Assembly: GCF_000002865.3 (NCBI RefSeq)
Contig: NW_001865039.1
Location: 3,315,140 to 3,379,139, forward strand
Direction of reading: 5' to 3'
DNA from: Monosiga brevicollis MX1
Lineage: Eukaryota; Opisthokonta; Choanoflagellata; Craspedida; Salpingoecidae
DNA length: 64,000 nt
Below, one piece after another: positions 35,801 to 48,900 of this stretch. The position numbers and the translations under genes are program-made. The stretch's first letter is position 1. Every line of letters starts with the position of its first letter. Under the pieces are notes generated by a model, which was not told where the DNA came from, ran no database searches, and saw only the letters and a list, made by a program, of their open reading frames with translations.

Positions 35801-37760
35801 CAGCCCAATGGCATTTTTGGCATCGACCAGGGACTCGGACAGGATGGAGATCTCAGAGCAGGTTTCAGGATCTAATGCGCACATCACAAACAGAGCATGT
35901 GGAAGGGCCGTGAGGTCGCATTAAGGGGCTCCATGCAGTAACTTTTGCAAACTCTAAAAAGATCGCAAAGGTTGGGGGCTAACCGGGTTCGCTGGAGAGG
36001 ACAGCTTGGCGACCAAACTGGAAAGAAACATAACTGCAAGCTAGTTCCAACTGTAAGAGCCATCGTTTGAGGTTGACACCGGGATGAGACTGGTTCTACA
36101 TCATAGCCACAACGGCGCGACAGGCGCCTGCACCAGAGGTTGTTATATCGCTTGTTCAAAGCCAACATGCTTACCATCTCGTACCACTGCTGTGCCTCCT
36201 CCGCCGTATGGCAAACAAACAAAAATTGTCGCTTGGACGTTTTCATTCCCAAAGCACAGTCGGGCGTGCAGCCTCGTGGTAGAGCTGGCAATTGCGAAGC
36301 ACACTGCTCCGGGGACAGTAGCCCCGTGACTGCAAGCATGAAAAGGGAGAAGCGAGGAGCAGTATCCATGTGCGGTTTGAATGTGCATTACCACGCAGAC
36401 GAACGGATGCTGGGATGGCTTGCAAAGGCCAGGGCCCTGCCTTCTCGGTTGTTGAAATGTTTTTTTCTGTTGGCACAGAGCTCTTTTGGTATAGGTTGAG
36501 AAAGAGCAGGTGGGACCAACCGTAGCAGAGATCCACGGCACCCGAGGGCTTGCTCATGTGCTTGGGGCCACGGCAGTAGATCAGATAGCCTACAACGAGG
36601 TGATGCATGCCGAGCATTGAGCCCAGGGCAGCGCTTGTCGGGATGGAGAAGCCACCGTGATACCTTCATTCGTCAGCACAAAGAGGCGATGGTTCCAGTT
36701 CTTGACCATGCCACTCAGCTTGTACATGTGCCCGTAGTGCACAGCTTTGCCCTGCATGGCCTGTGCCATTTCCTCCCGAGCTAGCATTGGGGCGAAAAGG
36801 GATGAGGCCAGTCTGAACGAGCGTAGAATGTGCTTCAAGCTCAGCTGTGACGCGAAGCTCGCACAGAAAGCAGTCAGGTGATGTCACCACACGTGTGAAG
36901 CGCATGACCTACTGGACAGGCTGAGGCGTGTCAGGGCGCCTTCCTCTTTGACACCATCATCGCGCATGCGGTTGATCTACAACGTCCACACCCAACGTCA
37001 CGCCAATATGGGTCAGGCACCGTGCCCATCGCCGATGCCGTTAAAGGGCCCGGCAATGCTGGTAGAGGCCTCAAGGACAGGAGCGGTGGTGCAGACGGAC
37101 CTCGTCACACCAGGCGTTGCGTTCGGGCTTGGATTCGGCAATCAGATAGTACAGCCGACCGGGTGACTGAATGGTAAAGGCACTGTGTTGAAATAGCGGC
37201 AAGTCAGCTCCATTTGAGAAACAATAATCTGCCACCGGGGGCGCGGGGCACAAGAAGAGGTTGTACTCGGGCACGAACCAGGTGGTGCGAGTGCCCGCAG
37301 GAACGTTCACGTTGAGCCAGCGCGTGTCGCTATTGGAGGCTGGGTAAGCTTCATCGCAGTCGTTGATGTTGATAATGCCCAGTGGGGAGCTTTTGTCCTT
37401 ATCTTTAAAGTACTTGAGCAAACCTGGGTACGGACAAGAGGCGAGCAAATAGGCTGAGTATGGCGGTGCAGATGGAGCCAGGGTCCTCGTGCATCATGTG
37501 CTGGTCGGCACGGTCACCTTGGTTATCTAGCTCAAAGTATCGCCGCAGCCAGTTTTTGTTCTAAGGAAGATCAGCCGACAGGTCCGCTGTTGGAATGCAC
37601 GCGAAAGGACAAGCAGGTCGTATCTGGGGCTGAACCAATCGACACTTACAAAACCGCCTCGCTTGATGAGATAGCCAAAGTAGACGATATTCTCGCCTGG
37701 GTCATGCAGGTCGGACACGTCCGGAGGTGGTTTCAGGTTGGCTGCTGCAGAGTATGCCAT
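32817..37760 (-). CDS. Tandem-PH lipid kinase (DAGK catalytic fold, AGK/sphingosine-kinase type)
   Basis: About 16 small exons keep phase from ATG 37760 (MAYSAAANLKPPPD) to TGA 32817. PH domain 1: VYFGYLIKRGGF, NKNWLRRYFELDNQ, LLKYFKDKDKSSPLGIININ, then FTIQSPGRLYYLIAES and AWCDE. PH domain 2: YGHMYKLSGMVKNWNHRLFV, then KRQFLFVCHTAEEAQQWYEM. The kinase follows: RQLLVIYNPRSGSGLAETLV, TDIVVCGGDGMVSEIITGLM (nucleotide-binding GGDG), RIAVGIIPVGTANAMANIL, VAQAHVRRVDVLDI, a 100-residue low-complexity insert, GWGLAGICAARAEKLRW, LLQDWPVSAPCALAY and MSTPLNIDGDPVPAG near the end. The GWG-to-DWP block looks most like acylglycerol kinase, and the DGDPVPAG end most like sphingosine kinase. The substrate (sphingosine, ceramide, mono- or diacylglycerol) cannot be decided. 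PH domains imply phosphoinositide membranes rather than the mitochondrial site of animal AGK. One intron uses a GC donor (33627). Confidence 0.85.
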
Positions 37761-38391
37761 CTTGCTGCTGGGCCGTATTGTCCCGCAGCGGCGCGCGCTG
37801 ACGCGGCCGAGGCTCTCGCGATCCTTTTGCTTGGCAGGTAGTTCAAGAAAGGTATACAAAGCCGAACCGCGGAATAGCAGGAAAACTGCGACAGGTTGGG
37901 AGGTAAGAGTGTGGTCAAGACCAGAGGCAGAGACAGACCAAGTGGCTATGAGGTGACCAGTCAGGCGTCCGGGGGCGAGGTGCAGCCACAGACACAGCCA
38001 CAGGCACAGGCAAAGGGACAGAGGCACAGCCACAGGCAAAGGCAAAGGCAAAGGCACAGGCAAAGGCACAGGCTCTCTGCTGATGTGGAATATCAAGCAC
38101 CACCACCACTAAAAAATAAAAAAAAATGCGAAAGAGTGATGTTTTGCTGACAAATGAAGGAGAGGAGTGGAGACGGGCAGAGATGGGCTTGGACGTCGGG
38201 GTCGGGCTACTGGTTGATGGCTGACTTGAGGGCATAGAGGCATGAGCCTGGAGTTTGTGGGCTTGGTGCCAAAAGCTCTTGGGCTGTGCTTGGTCGTGTT
38301 TGAATGTGTCAATTATTCTTAATTGATCAGCGTCGGTCGGGGGCCACGACAACACGATGCTTACAACTAGAGGAAAAGGCGTGGCGTCGCT
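37761..38391. other. Intergenic with a CAGGCA/AAGGCA minisatellite
   Basis: Upstream flank of the lipid kinase gene. Bases 37985-38072 are short imperfect units of CAGGCA, CACAGC and AAAGGC. No coding support was seen. Confidence 0.6.
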
Positions 38392-39845
38392 TCAGGTGGG
38401 AGATGCCACCACTTTGTCCCCCTGCTCCAACTTGGTGCTTGCCTGTGAGGTGGCTAGGACCTCCGCAGCCGCCGAATGTTGCCCGAGTGCTTGGCCGTCC
38501 TGGAGAGTCCAGAGGAAGCGCATGGGACTGGTTTTGGTGTCGCTCTGCTTCAGCTGAAGACGGCCCAGGCAAACATAGGGTTGATCCGGCAGCCGACAGA
38601 AAAGAAGCACGCCTTCCAATGGTGGTAGATTTTCCACCAAGGCTGGCGATCCAGAGGGATTGTGGTGCCCTTGAGCCAGCAATCGAGCGATAACCCGCGT
38701 CGTCGGCTTCTGGCACGAGCCGGATGCATCAAGGGAAGACACAGGAGGAGGAGGAGGAGGAGGTGAGAGAACAATAACGAGGGTGTTCTCGGGCCAGAGA
38801 CCACATCTGCAGGCCTCTATCGCTGGGGGCGTGGCTTTCTACCTGGGTAGGCTGTGCAAACCAGGTCACCTCGGTCTGCTGATTGAGAAAAACATTGTTA
38901 TATCTAGGGCGTGGATGAACCGCAGTTTTAAAATGAAGGGGGTTGAGACGGACGCCAGCCGCTGGTCCTACTCCCGTCCCCATCTGGAGCAAATGCCTGT
39001 CAGTGGCAAGTCATACCCGTCCATCGACACGTTAATAAAAAGGAAGACAGCGTTGTGCCACTCCTGGATGCCACTCATGCGATTGAAGGTGGGCGTGCCA
39101 GAGCTGCAGGCTGCATTCATGACTGCCCGCTTGACCTGAGAAGAACGGGCACAGGGAAGCAGCCGGGACAAAGTCCAATCGACCAAGCACGTATAAATTA
39201 GCCGTTTGCAGCGACACGGCGTCGTATGATTGATAGTTGCATGCGACTCAAGCAAGAGCTGACACGTACTTGGCCTCCGAGCTTTGGGATATGACGGCCC
39301 AAGTAGGTGTGTAGCATGTGATCCACGCGTGCAGTCAGAAAGCGACAAGACGTGGACTTGCCATGGGAAGCAGGCTCGGATCGAGAACGAGCGTGATCCT
39401 CTGATTTTACGGTCGTTGCCGTGAATACCGGTTTCGCATCTCCTTCATTCCGCTCACTCCGTTCATCGTGCTTCGCCGTCCAAAAGGCCGACTGGTCCGC
39501 TTGACTGTCCAAAGCAGAGCTACTTGCTAGCCGGAGGCTACGACGCCGAGTTTCATGCTGAGAAGTCCCATCAGCCAGCTGGCGTTCCCGGTAGTCTACA
39601 GAGGGCACGCCTGCCAAGCGTGCGGAGCGACGTAGCGGAACAGCGGGCGCCGACGGCTCGATCGCGCCAGCAGTGGTGTCGCGAGGCTCCTTGTGGTGGG
39701 CTGCACGCGCATTCCCTTTGCTACGCTTCGGCACAGGTTCGGGAAGCGCATCCAATAGGCCCAGTTCCACCAGCTTGGCCTGGTTCTCCCGCACCGTCTG
39801 CAGCCGTGCGGCCTCGTAATCCGACAGCCCCCCGGTCGCCGCCAT
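38392..39845 (-). CDS. Unrecognised, possibly chromatin-associated protein
   Basis: Four exons with consistent phase: 39845-39270, 39135-39017, then a short exon near 38914-38852, and a last exon from about 38714 to TGA 38392. The N-terminal half is basic and disordered, with GGLSDYEAARLQTVRENQAK and LVELGLL, then PLRRSARLAGVPSVDYRE and a second RRRSLRLA. SDYE-R-I-N-L-LGL and RRSARL motifs are common in eukaryotic nuclear proteins, which suggests a nuclear location. The C-terminal half is a compact domain: AVFLFINVSMDGYNNVFLNQ, TEVTWFAQPTQ, then GVLLFCRLPDQPYVCLGRL and MRFLWTLQD. The pattern WF...LF-R...Y-LGRL...W-L recalls DUF3427-like modules attached to DNA-processing enzymes, but I cannot confirm homology. 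It is divergent from the GRHPR-like gene, 418 bases away. Confidence 0.7.
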
Positions 39846-40263
39846 GCTCGTCAACGATCGCCCCAGCCCAACACCTTTTATCTGACATTCACCGAGCGGT
39901 GTTTTTGTACCAGTTTAGCGACAATAACTTTCGTGTATAGCCATAACAAAACGACAACAACTCTCTTGAGAGCGACATAAAGTGGGGGTGGATCATTGCT
40001 GTTGTCAGCATTTTTTTTGGTGTTTGACATCCGAATGGTACATGACGTTGTGCGCGGCGTTGCGTTCACTGGCTTTCCCCGATGCAGGTGCCGGCGGTGC
40101 TACTGGTGCTGGTGGTGCTGCTGGTGGTGCTGCTGCTGGTGGTGGTGGTGGTGGTGGCTGAGAGGTATCATGGCTGGGGTGGGCTTTGGCTCATCGGTTC
40201 TTTGCTGTTGCTTTGGCGGCGGGGCGGGGGGCGTTGTAGTTGCGTACCGCTAGACTTTTCAAG
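39846..40263. promoter_or_regulatory. Divergent promoter region with GGT-rich run
   Basis: 418 bases separate the ATGs of the unrecognised nuclear-type gene (-) and the GRHPR-like gene (+). A GCTGGTGGT-rich stretch lies at 40086-40159. No TATA-like element was identified. The call rests on head-to-head gene layout alone. Confidence 0.4.
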
Positions 40264-41263
40264 ATGGCTGAGAAAGTGGACTGCAAGGTCGTGTGCACCC
40301 GCATCATGCACGCGCCTGGCATGGAGTACCTCCGCAACCGGTACGTGGCTGGGTGTGCGGAAGCCTCGTGGGGTGGGGTGGGACGAGCAGGGGCACTGCT
40401 ACTCGTCCGTGGTGGTGCTACGAAGAAAACTCAACCCTGATTGTTGTTAGTGTAAGCGATCTGGTGATTTATGAGCAAGACCAGGGAATGCCGCGGGCTG
40501 AGCTTTTGGAGGCCGTTAAAGGTGCCCACGGTGCGTTAACGTCCCTTGATGGTGTTTCCCGCACCGGCGGGAACATGAACAAACAGCTTTCTCTTGAGCC
40601 GTGCGACCGCGTTTGTTCCGTTCTTGGGGCCCCCACTTGCTTGCGGACCATCATGCCCAAGTTTTCTTCGGCCGTGCCATGTTCTGTGACGTCGCGCGTT
40701 CAAGATCCTGGCGTCTGAGCCCAGGCCCGTGCCTCACTTGCGCTGCATTCAACTTTTCCTCAGGCATCGTGTGCATGCTCTCGGACAAGATTGACAAGGA
40801 GGTGATTGAGGCCGCCGGCCCCAATCTCAAGTGCATCAGCACACTCTCTGTCGGATTCAATCACATTGAGTACGGTGGCTGTTGGTTCAGCAATTCGCCA
40901 ACACTATGACTAGCAAGTTCCCCTGCTCGACGTCCTAATCAAACCGGCTGTGATACATAGCGTGGACGAATGCAAGACCCGTGGCATCAAGATTGGCAAC
41001 ACCCCCGGTGTCCTCACCAATGCCACCGTACGGCTGCGGTACAGCGCTGGCCTTCAATTTCGCGACTGGTCTAGCCCTCATCTCCGTCTGTCTTGCGCTC
41101 GGCTTTGTATGGTCACGACTCGTTTCGTCACATCAGGCGGACCTGGCACTATCCCTTCTCCTTGCCACATGCCGACTCATTCCACAAGCCGTGCACGAAG
41201 CCAAGAAGTATGTCACAACCCAATCGGTCCAGCGCGTGCCAACTCAGGGTTGGCTCTTCTTTT

Positions 41264-41294
<31 letters not shown>

Positions 41295-42282
41295 GACCGT
41301 GGCTGGTCCATCTCTGATGTGCAACAGTGGTGGATGGGGCACTTGGAAGCCAATGTGGCTTTGTGGCACTGAACTGGCTGGCAAGACAGTGGGCATCGTG
41401 GGCATGGGCCGCATTGGCAGCGCTGTCGCCAAGCGCTTGCGTGCATTTGAGATTGGTCGCCTCCTCTACTCGGGTCGCTCGGAGAAGCCCAATGCCAAGG
41501 AACTTCAAGCCGAGTTTGGTACGTGACCTTCGCCTCCTTTCCAGTTTCGCATGTATTGATGGTCTCACATGTTGCGTGTGTGTGTATGTGTTCAGTGGAC
41601 GTTGACACCTTGCTGCGCGAAGCGGACATTGTGGTGGCCACTTGTGCCCTGGCGCCGGAAACGACCAACATCTTCAATGCGGTACGCATGGGCCAGAGCA
41701 ACGATTCCATGTCAAATCAGCCGCCTCGTTGGTGGAATAGCTCATGATCCAGGCTCGACAGGATGCATTCAAGAAGATGAAGAATACCGCGATTTTGGTC
41801 AATGCTGCGCGTGGTGCTTGTGTGGACCAGGATGCACTGGTCGAGGCGCTCAAGGCCGGCGAGATCAAGGTCGGCAGTTTCCCAGCTTGTATTGTGCTGA
41901 CGCATTGGCTTGGAATGTGCATGCATGCACCCACGATCTTGGTGATCTCACCCAGAGCATTACGACCGTAGGCGGCCGGCCTTGATGTGACGACGCCCGA
42001 ACCCTTACCGACGGATCATGAGCTCTTCAAACTTCCCAACTGCGGTGTGTCACAGTTTGCCGCTCCCCTTCTCACATTTGAATGATGCGTGGCCTGCGCG
42101 GGGACCTGGCTGGATGGCGTGCCCTGACCTTGAGCTTGCGTTCCCTCTCTGAATGCGTGATAGTGATTTTGCCACATATCGGCAGTGCGACGGACGAATG
42201 CCGCAGCATCATGGCCGTAATGACAGCTGAAAATTGCGTTAAGGGAATTTCTGGTGAAGATATGCCCGCTCAAGTGTGCTAA
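40264..42282 (+). CDS. GRHPR: Glyoxylate/hydroxypyruvate reductase-like D-2-hydroxyacid dehydrogenase
   Basis: NAD(P)H-dependent reduction of glyoxylate or hydroxypyruvate. Ten exons keep phase from ATG 40264 ([20 protein letters not shown]) to TAA 42282, about 320 residues. Substrate-domain landmarks are [35 protein letters not shown] and [19 protein letters not shown]. The Rossmann motif is [19 protein letters not shown] (GxGxxG), followed by [10 protein letters not shown]. The catalytic triad of the family is present: Arg in [13 protein letters not shown], Glu in [13 protein letters not shown] and His in [13 protein letters not shown]. The GWGTWKP loop is typical of animal GRHPR. An intron near 41266-41294 contains a long T run. 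Cytosolic or peroxisomal location is open: the C-terminus (PAQVC) is not an SKL-type signal. Confidence 0.94.
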
Positions 42283-42918
42283 AAATATCATGCCTTCTCA
42301 ATCAAAACGTGACCTCAGCTCAAGACCTGCCTTTAATCTGCTAAACTAGCGACCCAATCCATGACGTCGACTCGTTGGGTTGGGACCAAAGAAAGCCTGG
42401 CTTGGAGGATGGTGGACACCATACAGGCAACAGACACAACCACAAGCAACATTGCAGGCGTCAGGGAGAGCCCGTGAGAGAGATATTGTGGCACGCATCA
42501 CACTCATGACAAGCACGCACGCACGCACGCACGCATGCAAACGTGTGGACAGGTGGCGAGGAAAACAAGCGCAATTCAAAGCTGAATGAAACACAGAGAG
42601 GTCATGAGAGAGCCGAGAGGGCAAGCTGAAGAAGAAAAAAAAACGCAAAGAGGATCAAGAAAAAGTCAAATATCAACAAAATGAACCAAGGGCAAGACAA
42701 GACAAAACAACAGATGGAGGAGAAAGATCAAGAGTGACACGCTGTGCCACTACAACAGGGTCACGCAATAATCGCTTCCACGACGTTCCATGCGGGCGCT
42801 GGCCGATCGGCTAAAGAAACAAACATGTTGGCGCCATGAGGAAGCAACAAAGCTGGTGGCATGCGCCACACCATACCACGGAGGGCATCTGGACCGATAG
42901 TAGAGCCACCAAATGCAC
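42283..42918. other. Intergenic between convergent genes
   Basis: 636 bases between the GRHPR-like stop and the adhesion GPCR stop. It contains a short GCAC tetranucleotide run (42513-42536) and A-rich sequence. No gene was seen. Confidence 0.6.
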
Positions 42919-45900
42919 TCACCTCATGCGCAGCGGAGGAATTTCGTTGGCCTCTGTGACCGATGAGTTGCCCGATGCAAAAAAGTCAATGGATCGCGAG
43001 CTCTTTGAAGTTTCCTTGCGCTGAAGTGACTTGCCCGGCAGCTTGAGAGATTCGCGGCGCGACAGCTCTGGCGCAGCCGTTTGCGACGCCGTCTCATCGC
43101 CTTCATCCTGCAGGTCAGTCATCAAGTATTCAGTGTCGCGCCGCGACACAGGCGATGTGCCATCGCCTGGCAGTGAAGCCCGACTGTTTGTTTGTTCACT
43201 CTTGCGGTCGGCTGCTTGCATCAAATGTTGGGAGCCATTGTTGCTGCGCGCAGGCTGACTGAGTTCTGGACCAATGCTCTCCCCTGTGTTTGCGGTTGCC
43301 ACGGTAGCGGGTGAATGCGGAGTTCCAGAAAACTCCGAGAGCTGTACCGAGGTGGCATAGCCATTGCTGTTTTCATAGTTGTTGGACGGCTCCGGATTCA
43401 TGCTCGACAGCGGCCCGCGATCCTCCTACATCATCCATGGCACCCGAGTTTGAGGATTCGTGGCACCCGAGTTGGAGGGATAGTTCATCGAACATCAAAG
43501 GAGTACGGGGCTGACACATAATCACATACCGAGACACGCTTGCCACCAGACATGGCTGAGGAATGAGTGTTGCCCGAGACCTGGCCCGACGTGCCAGAGG
43601 ACGTGGCCTTCTTGTAGCTCTCGTAGCCAGCCTGCCGCCCCTTGAAAGCCTCGCGCACCGCGCGATTGCGCACAACGTGGAAGATGAAGATGAACAGGCC
43701 CTAAAACGCCACAGGGGAAAGCCGGGGGAGGCAAGACCATTGTGAGGCGCCGGGCGTCGCAAGCGCGGCATTAAACAGGCGTGGCGGGATAAGCACGTAC
43801 CTGGAAGATGTTGAGGATTGTAAAGAGATATTGCAAAGCCACGTTGCCGTTCTCAATAGCGACCACACCAAAGATCCAGCCAAGGCCAAGCAGGCAGCTG
43901 AATGACAACGTGCCCTTGATGCCGCGCTTCACCTTGACCAAGCGGTCCGAGTCTCCGGGCAGGCCGATTTGAACAATCTCGCGCATGATGCAAACAAAGA
44001 GGATAAAGTTGACAAGCATGACCGCAATCAAGGGCACCAAAAAGGCCCAGATGGCGCCATCCCGGGCTGTCAACCAACAATAATTTTCGTCGCCGTAGCC
44101 AGTGTTTCCCACGGCAATGCCGGTGATGATGACAACGACGGCGGCCCCACCATACACGGCGGCGGCAAAGGGCAAGTGGTATTTCATGTTGTCCGTGTCG
44201 AAAACAACGACAAAGGTGCGGAAGAGTTGCACGCCCTCGGCCAGCATCCAAAAGACCGAGGTCATCATGAAAAAGTGCAAGGCCACGGCAATGCCTGTGC
44301 AGTTGTCCGGATCCCCAGTCTTCTCGACACCGCAGATAAAGATGAGGAGTGCGATGGAGAGGTTCAGGCACAGATGCATCAAGATCACTCGGGTTAAGTT
44401 TCGCAGACGTCGGAAGTAAGCAAAGATGATAAACGTCAGCAAAAGGCAAGGGACTGAAATGACCACGCCAACCAGCGTGATGATCTCTAGCGCCAGAGCA
44501 TCTGCCCTGGACATGGTGGCATCGGGCGACGTCAGGACAGCAAAGCTGGTGAGATGGTCGCAGGAGCACACCACGTGCGTGCTCGTATCCTCTACAATCA
44601 CGCATCCTTCCGAGCTCCAACCACCGCCCCGGCTTTCTGAGGCATTCTTGCCAAGCCCAGCTTCTGAATCGAACTGCCAAAAGACGCACTGGCCAACCAT
44701 GTCCGGATTGGTCTTTTTCAGCTTAACCACAACGTTGGCGTTCTCCGAATCGGTGCCGTTACCATAGACCGACACCTTGATGACGCCAGAGTTGATGTAG
44801 TTGCTCTCCAGCACCTCTTCATCGTCCTCAAACTCGTCGGGCGGCGCCGAGGCCACGTTCGGGCGCCGGAAATATTGGGCTGACGAATAATACGCCACGG
44901 CAATATACAGTTCATCGCCTTCCGGGTTTGCATCCAGTTCAATGTACTGGTCACCGTCCAAGTTGCGCCGGCGGCGCTGTGCACCATCCGACTCGCGGCG
45001 CTGCAGCGCAGTACAGTCGTCGCCCTCGCACTCAGCGTCACCAAAGGTGAAGATATCGTTGAGATTGCTGAGCAGCTGGAAAAATGAGTACTGAAACGTG
45101 GCATCCTCTCTCGCCACCGAAGCGTTGTGGCCATTGTCGAACAGGGCTTGCAGCAAGTAGCCCAAATTCTCCAGCGCCTAAAGATGCACATCCGATACGA
45201 TTGGTGCGCCAATGAGGGTTGATCAGAAGAAAACAATGACAGGGCTTGCACATGTAGAAAGATGTCTTGACGGTGCTTACATATGGAATATAGGCCGAAG
45301 AGGTGTCGCTTGTAAGCGCAGCCATGGCTTCTTCTTGCACCTCACCACTCGCTTCCAAGAGACGCCCGGCAAGCTCGAGTGTCGGGCTGACCAGCTCTTC
45401 GAGAAGAAGGTCCGCCTCGGTGCTATTTTGCAGATAGAGCTGACCCAGCAGCTCCAGGCCTTCGCCGATGATTCGGGACACAAACTTGACGTCATCGGCC
45501 CCAAAGTATTTGCTGTTATTCATTGTCGCTAGAGCTCCCGAGGCGACGAGCGAAATGCTTTCCTTGGTACGGGGCACCTGCTCCAAGGCCTCAAGTACGG
45601 ATGACCGACAATTCCGAAAGTCGGGCACGCGATACACACCCTAAGCAGTCCATCACGCAATGACAACACCATGGATTAAGGCATGGACAAGGGGGGTTTG
45701 TTAGTTGGCTCAAAGAAGAGGTGGCCAGCATTTGACTGACGCCAAGCGTTTCTGGAGGAAAAAAAAAAAAAATTGAAACAAACAAAAAAGCAACGCCGGT
45801 GTCCAGAGACAGAGCAACGCACCGCAGAATCGCATCGTCGGGTAACAAAGCCGGTCATGTCCGAGCCAGGACATGCTAGGCGAGCAGTGGTGGCGCAGTT

Positions 45901-48900
45901 GGTCGCCGGATAGCGAACACCGTTCAGCGTGACAGCCGCACAAGTACATTCACCCACAGCCGCGGGCGTGGTCGTGGTGGTCGTGGTAGTCTGCAACTGC
46001 ACGAGAAATACTCGCACTGTCGTAAAGCTCACTGCGGTGGCATCTGAGACGCATTGATATCGACATGATTCATTAACCAGGGGCACAGAGCAAGAAAGCC
46101 TCGAATGTTGTCAACCAGAACAAACAAGACAAGTCGACACGAACACCAGGTACAAACCATAGAAGTATCCAGCGTAGGACAGCTGTGAAAGCTGCGTTGG
46201 CAGCTCGTCGAGAACTCCTCGAGCCGTGACATAGGCATCGTCAAAAGAGATCGTGACACCAAAGGTGTAGTTGTACACAACTGCGGTGGCAAAAACGAGC
46301 ATGATTGAGACCAGGAGCGGGAAAACAAGGCACATGCGAACACGTGAGCAGCTGTGTTCTTTCAGCAGAGAAAGATTTGGCAGGCAAACGACATACCGTT
46401 GAGGTCGTAAGTGGGGTGGCTGGCAGCCTTCTTATAGGAGGCAACGCGGTAAAACTCGCCTTGCAAAGGCTCCAATTGACGCAGCAGGTAGCACCGAAAG
46501 GGGGTAGAATAGTCCACGTAGACAAATCCCCGGCACCAATACTCGGAGCAGCTTTCGGCACAGGCAGCCAGACTCGACACAACGATGGTTTCATTGTTGG
46601 TTGGATGGAGATAGGTGGCTTCATATGTGTCTTCCTCACCCTCAAACGACAATTCAAAGTCGGACAGGCTCGCGACCCTTGAGGGAACCGTTATCTTGGA
46701 TGAACTGGTAAAAGAGGTGATATTGATATCTCTGTCGATGTCGAGCGAACACGTGGCAACCATAAGTGCAGAGCAGAGACGAGCAGGCATGGGGCCAAAG
46801 AGAGAAACCAGTCTTGAAGGGTACGAGCCACAAGCCTACCCAATATATGCGATCACGTCTTCCAAGAAGAAGGCAAAAAAGCTCTGCATAGTGGCCATGA
46901 CATCGCTGGCAGAGCCGTAGTTTGGCATCGAATCAAAAAGAATGATGGTGTGGAATTCCAGTCGAGAATAATCATTTGTGCATGTTTGTTGGTTGCATGG
47001 CACCACGTCGAACGATGGGAGCGTGCATGACTACCAACAGGTTGCAATAACGTTCGAGGCAACAAGGAGGAATGAGCTTCAAAGGCGTGGGTTCTGCCTG
47101 ACCAGGAGCAAATACTTTTGAGATGCGTTACTCTACCGGGGCGGATTGTGTGTAGGACACGGCTTGAGTACCGCCTCCACAATCGCGCGTGCACGTCCCG
47201 ACAGATTGCATCGTTCGGGTGCAGCTTGCGGTGTTCTACAAATGCAACGTGGGGCGTGAGAGGGTGCTCAGGGTACTCAAGGCGAAGAATGAAGCCAAGC
47301 CAGATTTGGGACTTACATGGAGCCACAACTGAGGACGCTGAACGCCAGTCAGGGGGATGTAGCCATTCATGGAGTAAAAGTTGGAGATGCCAATGAGAAA
47401 GTAGTCATGGTCCTGCTCAATGGCGTGACGCAGAGCCCTTTCCAGGCCATCGCAAAAGTATAGCGCTTCTTCACCGGTTTCTTGCTAAATGTGTGGAGGA
47501 AGATGAAAGGCCAAATCAGGGGAAGAGGAGGGCAGCAAGCATATGTTTGGGCCAAGGTGAAGGTGTGGCGAGTGGCGAGTGGCAAGTGGTGATTCCTGCG
47601 ACTGATGGGTTAAAAAAAAAAGGGACATACGTAAAAGCTGCACGACCAGGTGTCATCCACAGTGATTGGCGTAGGCAACCCGCCACAGTCCAAACGCCGG
47701 CTGGCCCCGGCCATTTTAAAGCTGAGAGAATTTTCGCCCTGATATTGGGAGGTGCTGGGATTGTAAAGCTGTAGAGCGGCCGATTTGATGCTTGAAGGGT
47801 TGGTCAAAGCCGAAATGCGAAAGGTCAGGAAGAGATAGAGGTTGCCGTAGGTGTCGGGCGAGTCCAGGTCCATGTTGCTGGGGCAGGTACGATTTGTCAC
47901 GAAGAACTCCCTGCCCGGAGTGGGGCGATCATAGTCATCGCCTTGATCATCGCTCGCCACTCGGCGATGACCGGTATAATCAAACCCTGAATCAAGATGG
48001 GCGGGGGTCGAAGCGAGGGTACAACAAAGGGTGAGTTGCATTGCGAGGGGTCGAGCGATCAATAGGTGTGTGTTGACGAGGGCGTGGACGAGCGGGGACA
48101 ACGGAGTGCCTAGCACGTGCTGCAGCAACTGACAGGCAACGGAGCGCCCAGCCGCAACAACAGCGTCCAGGGGATACATCTTGGCCGGTGATACGCAGAA
48201 CAGGTCGTCGCCAACGTCCTCGCGATCGTAGAAGGGTGAGTCGGCCACGCTAAACTTGCCTAGGAGGGATACAAATTAGGTGCCGCGCCAGAGAAAAGAG
48301 AGTGTGTTGAGCCAACTCCAGGAGTGCAACCTTGGACAGGTTGGGGCGAGAGCAAGCACTGTGACGATACCGGTGGTGCAGGCACCGCAAGAGAGGCCGT
48401 TGGCCTCACAGCCCAGCCTGGACAGGCCAAGACAGGCCAAGACATGGGCCCGCCGCGAACAACATGGATGAGACTGAGCAGTGATGGCATTCCGCAAGGC
48501 ACGAGCAAGCATCAACGTGTGGCCAGGGTTGGGTGGAGAACGGTGCCCAAACATGAACATACCGCGAGTAGGCTTGGCAGGTGGCATCCTCGCATGTAGG
48601 CACGACAGAGGTGTTCAAGGTGATGACGATACAGCGGGTTTCTTGAAAACACGAACCCTATGGGCAGCGGCGTCCGGATGAGCAAAGCGTCTCGGATTTG
48701 ATTCATTTTGAATGGCGGTAATGTGTTTCTTTTTTTGTATCTGTCTTGTCGTGGGCACAAGCGAGCTTGACTGGCTCTGGTGAAACCAAAGAAGATTGTG
48801 GCGTGGGGCAAGAGTACCTGGACATAAATGGTGTTGTCGTGTGCTTGGAGCGCCTGGAGTTGTTGATCCACGGCAAGACTCGATGCATTGAAGTAAAGGT

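Noticed and set aside
40082-40450. Hydrophobic Leu/Val frame upstream of and overlapping GRHPR exon 1
   Set aside because: Produced by the GGT/GCT repeat. It runs out of frame through the real GRHPR exon.
43853-44689. Long minus-strand frame rich in His/Cys/Arg inside the adhesion GPCR
   Set aside because: Out-of-frame shadow of the exon that encodes the GPS and seven helices.
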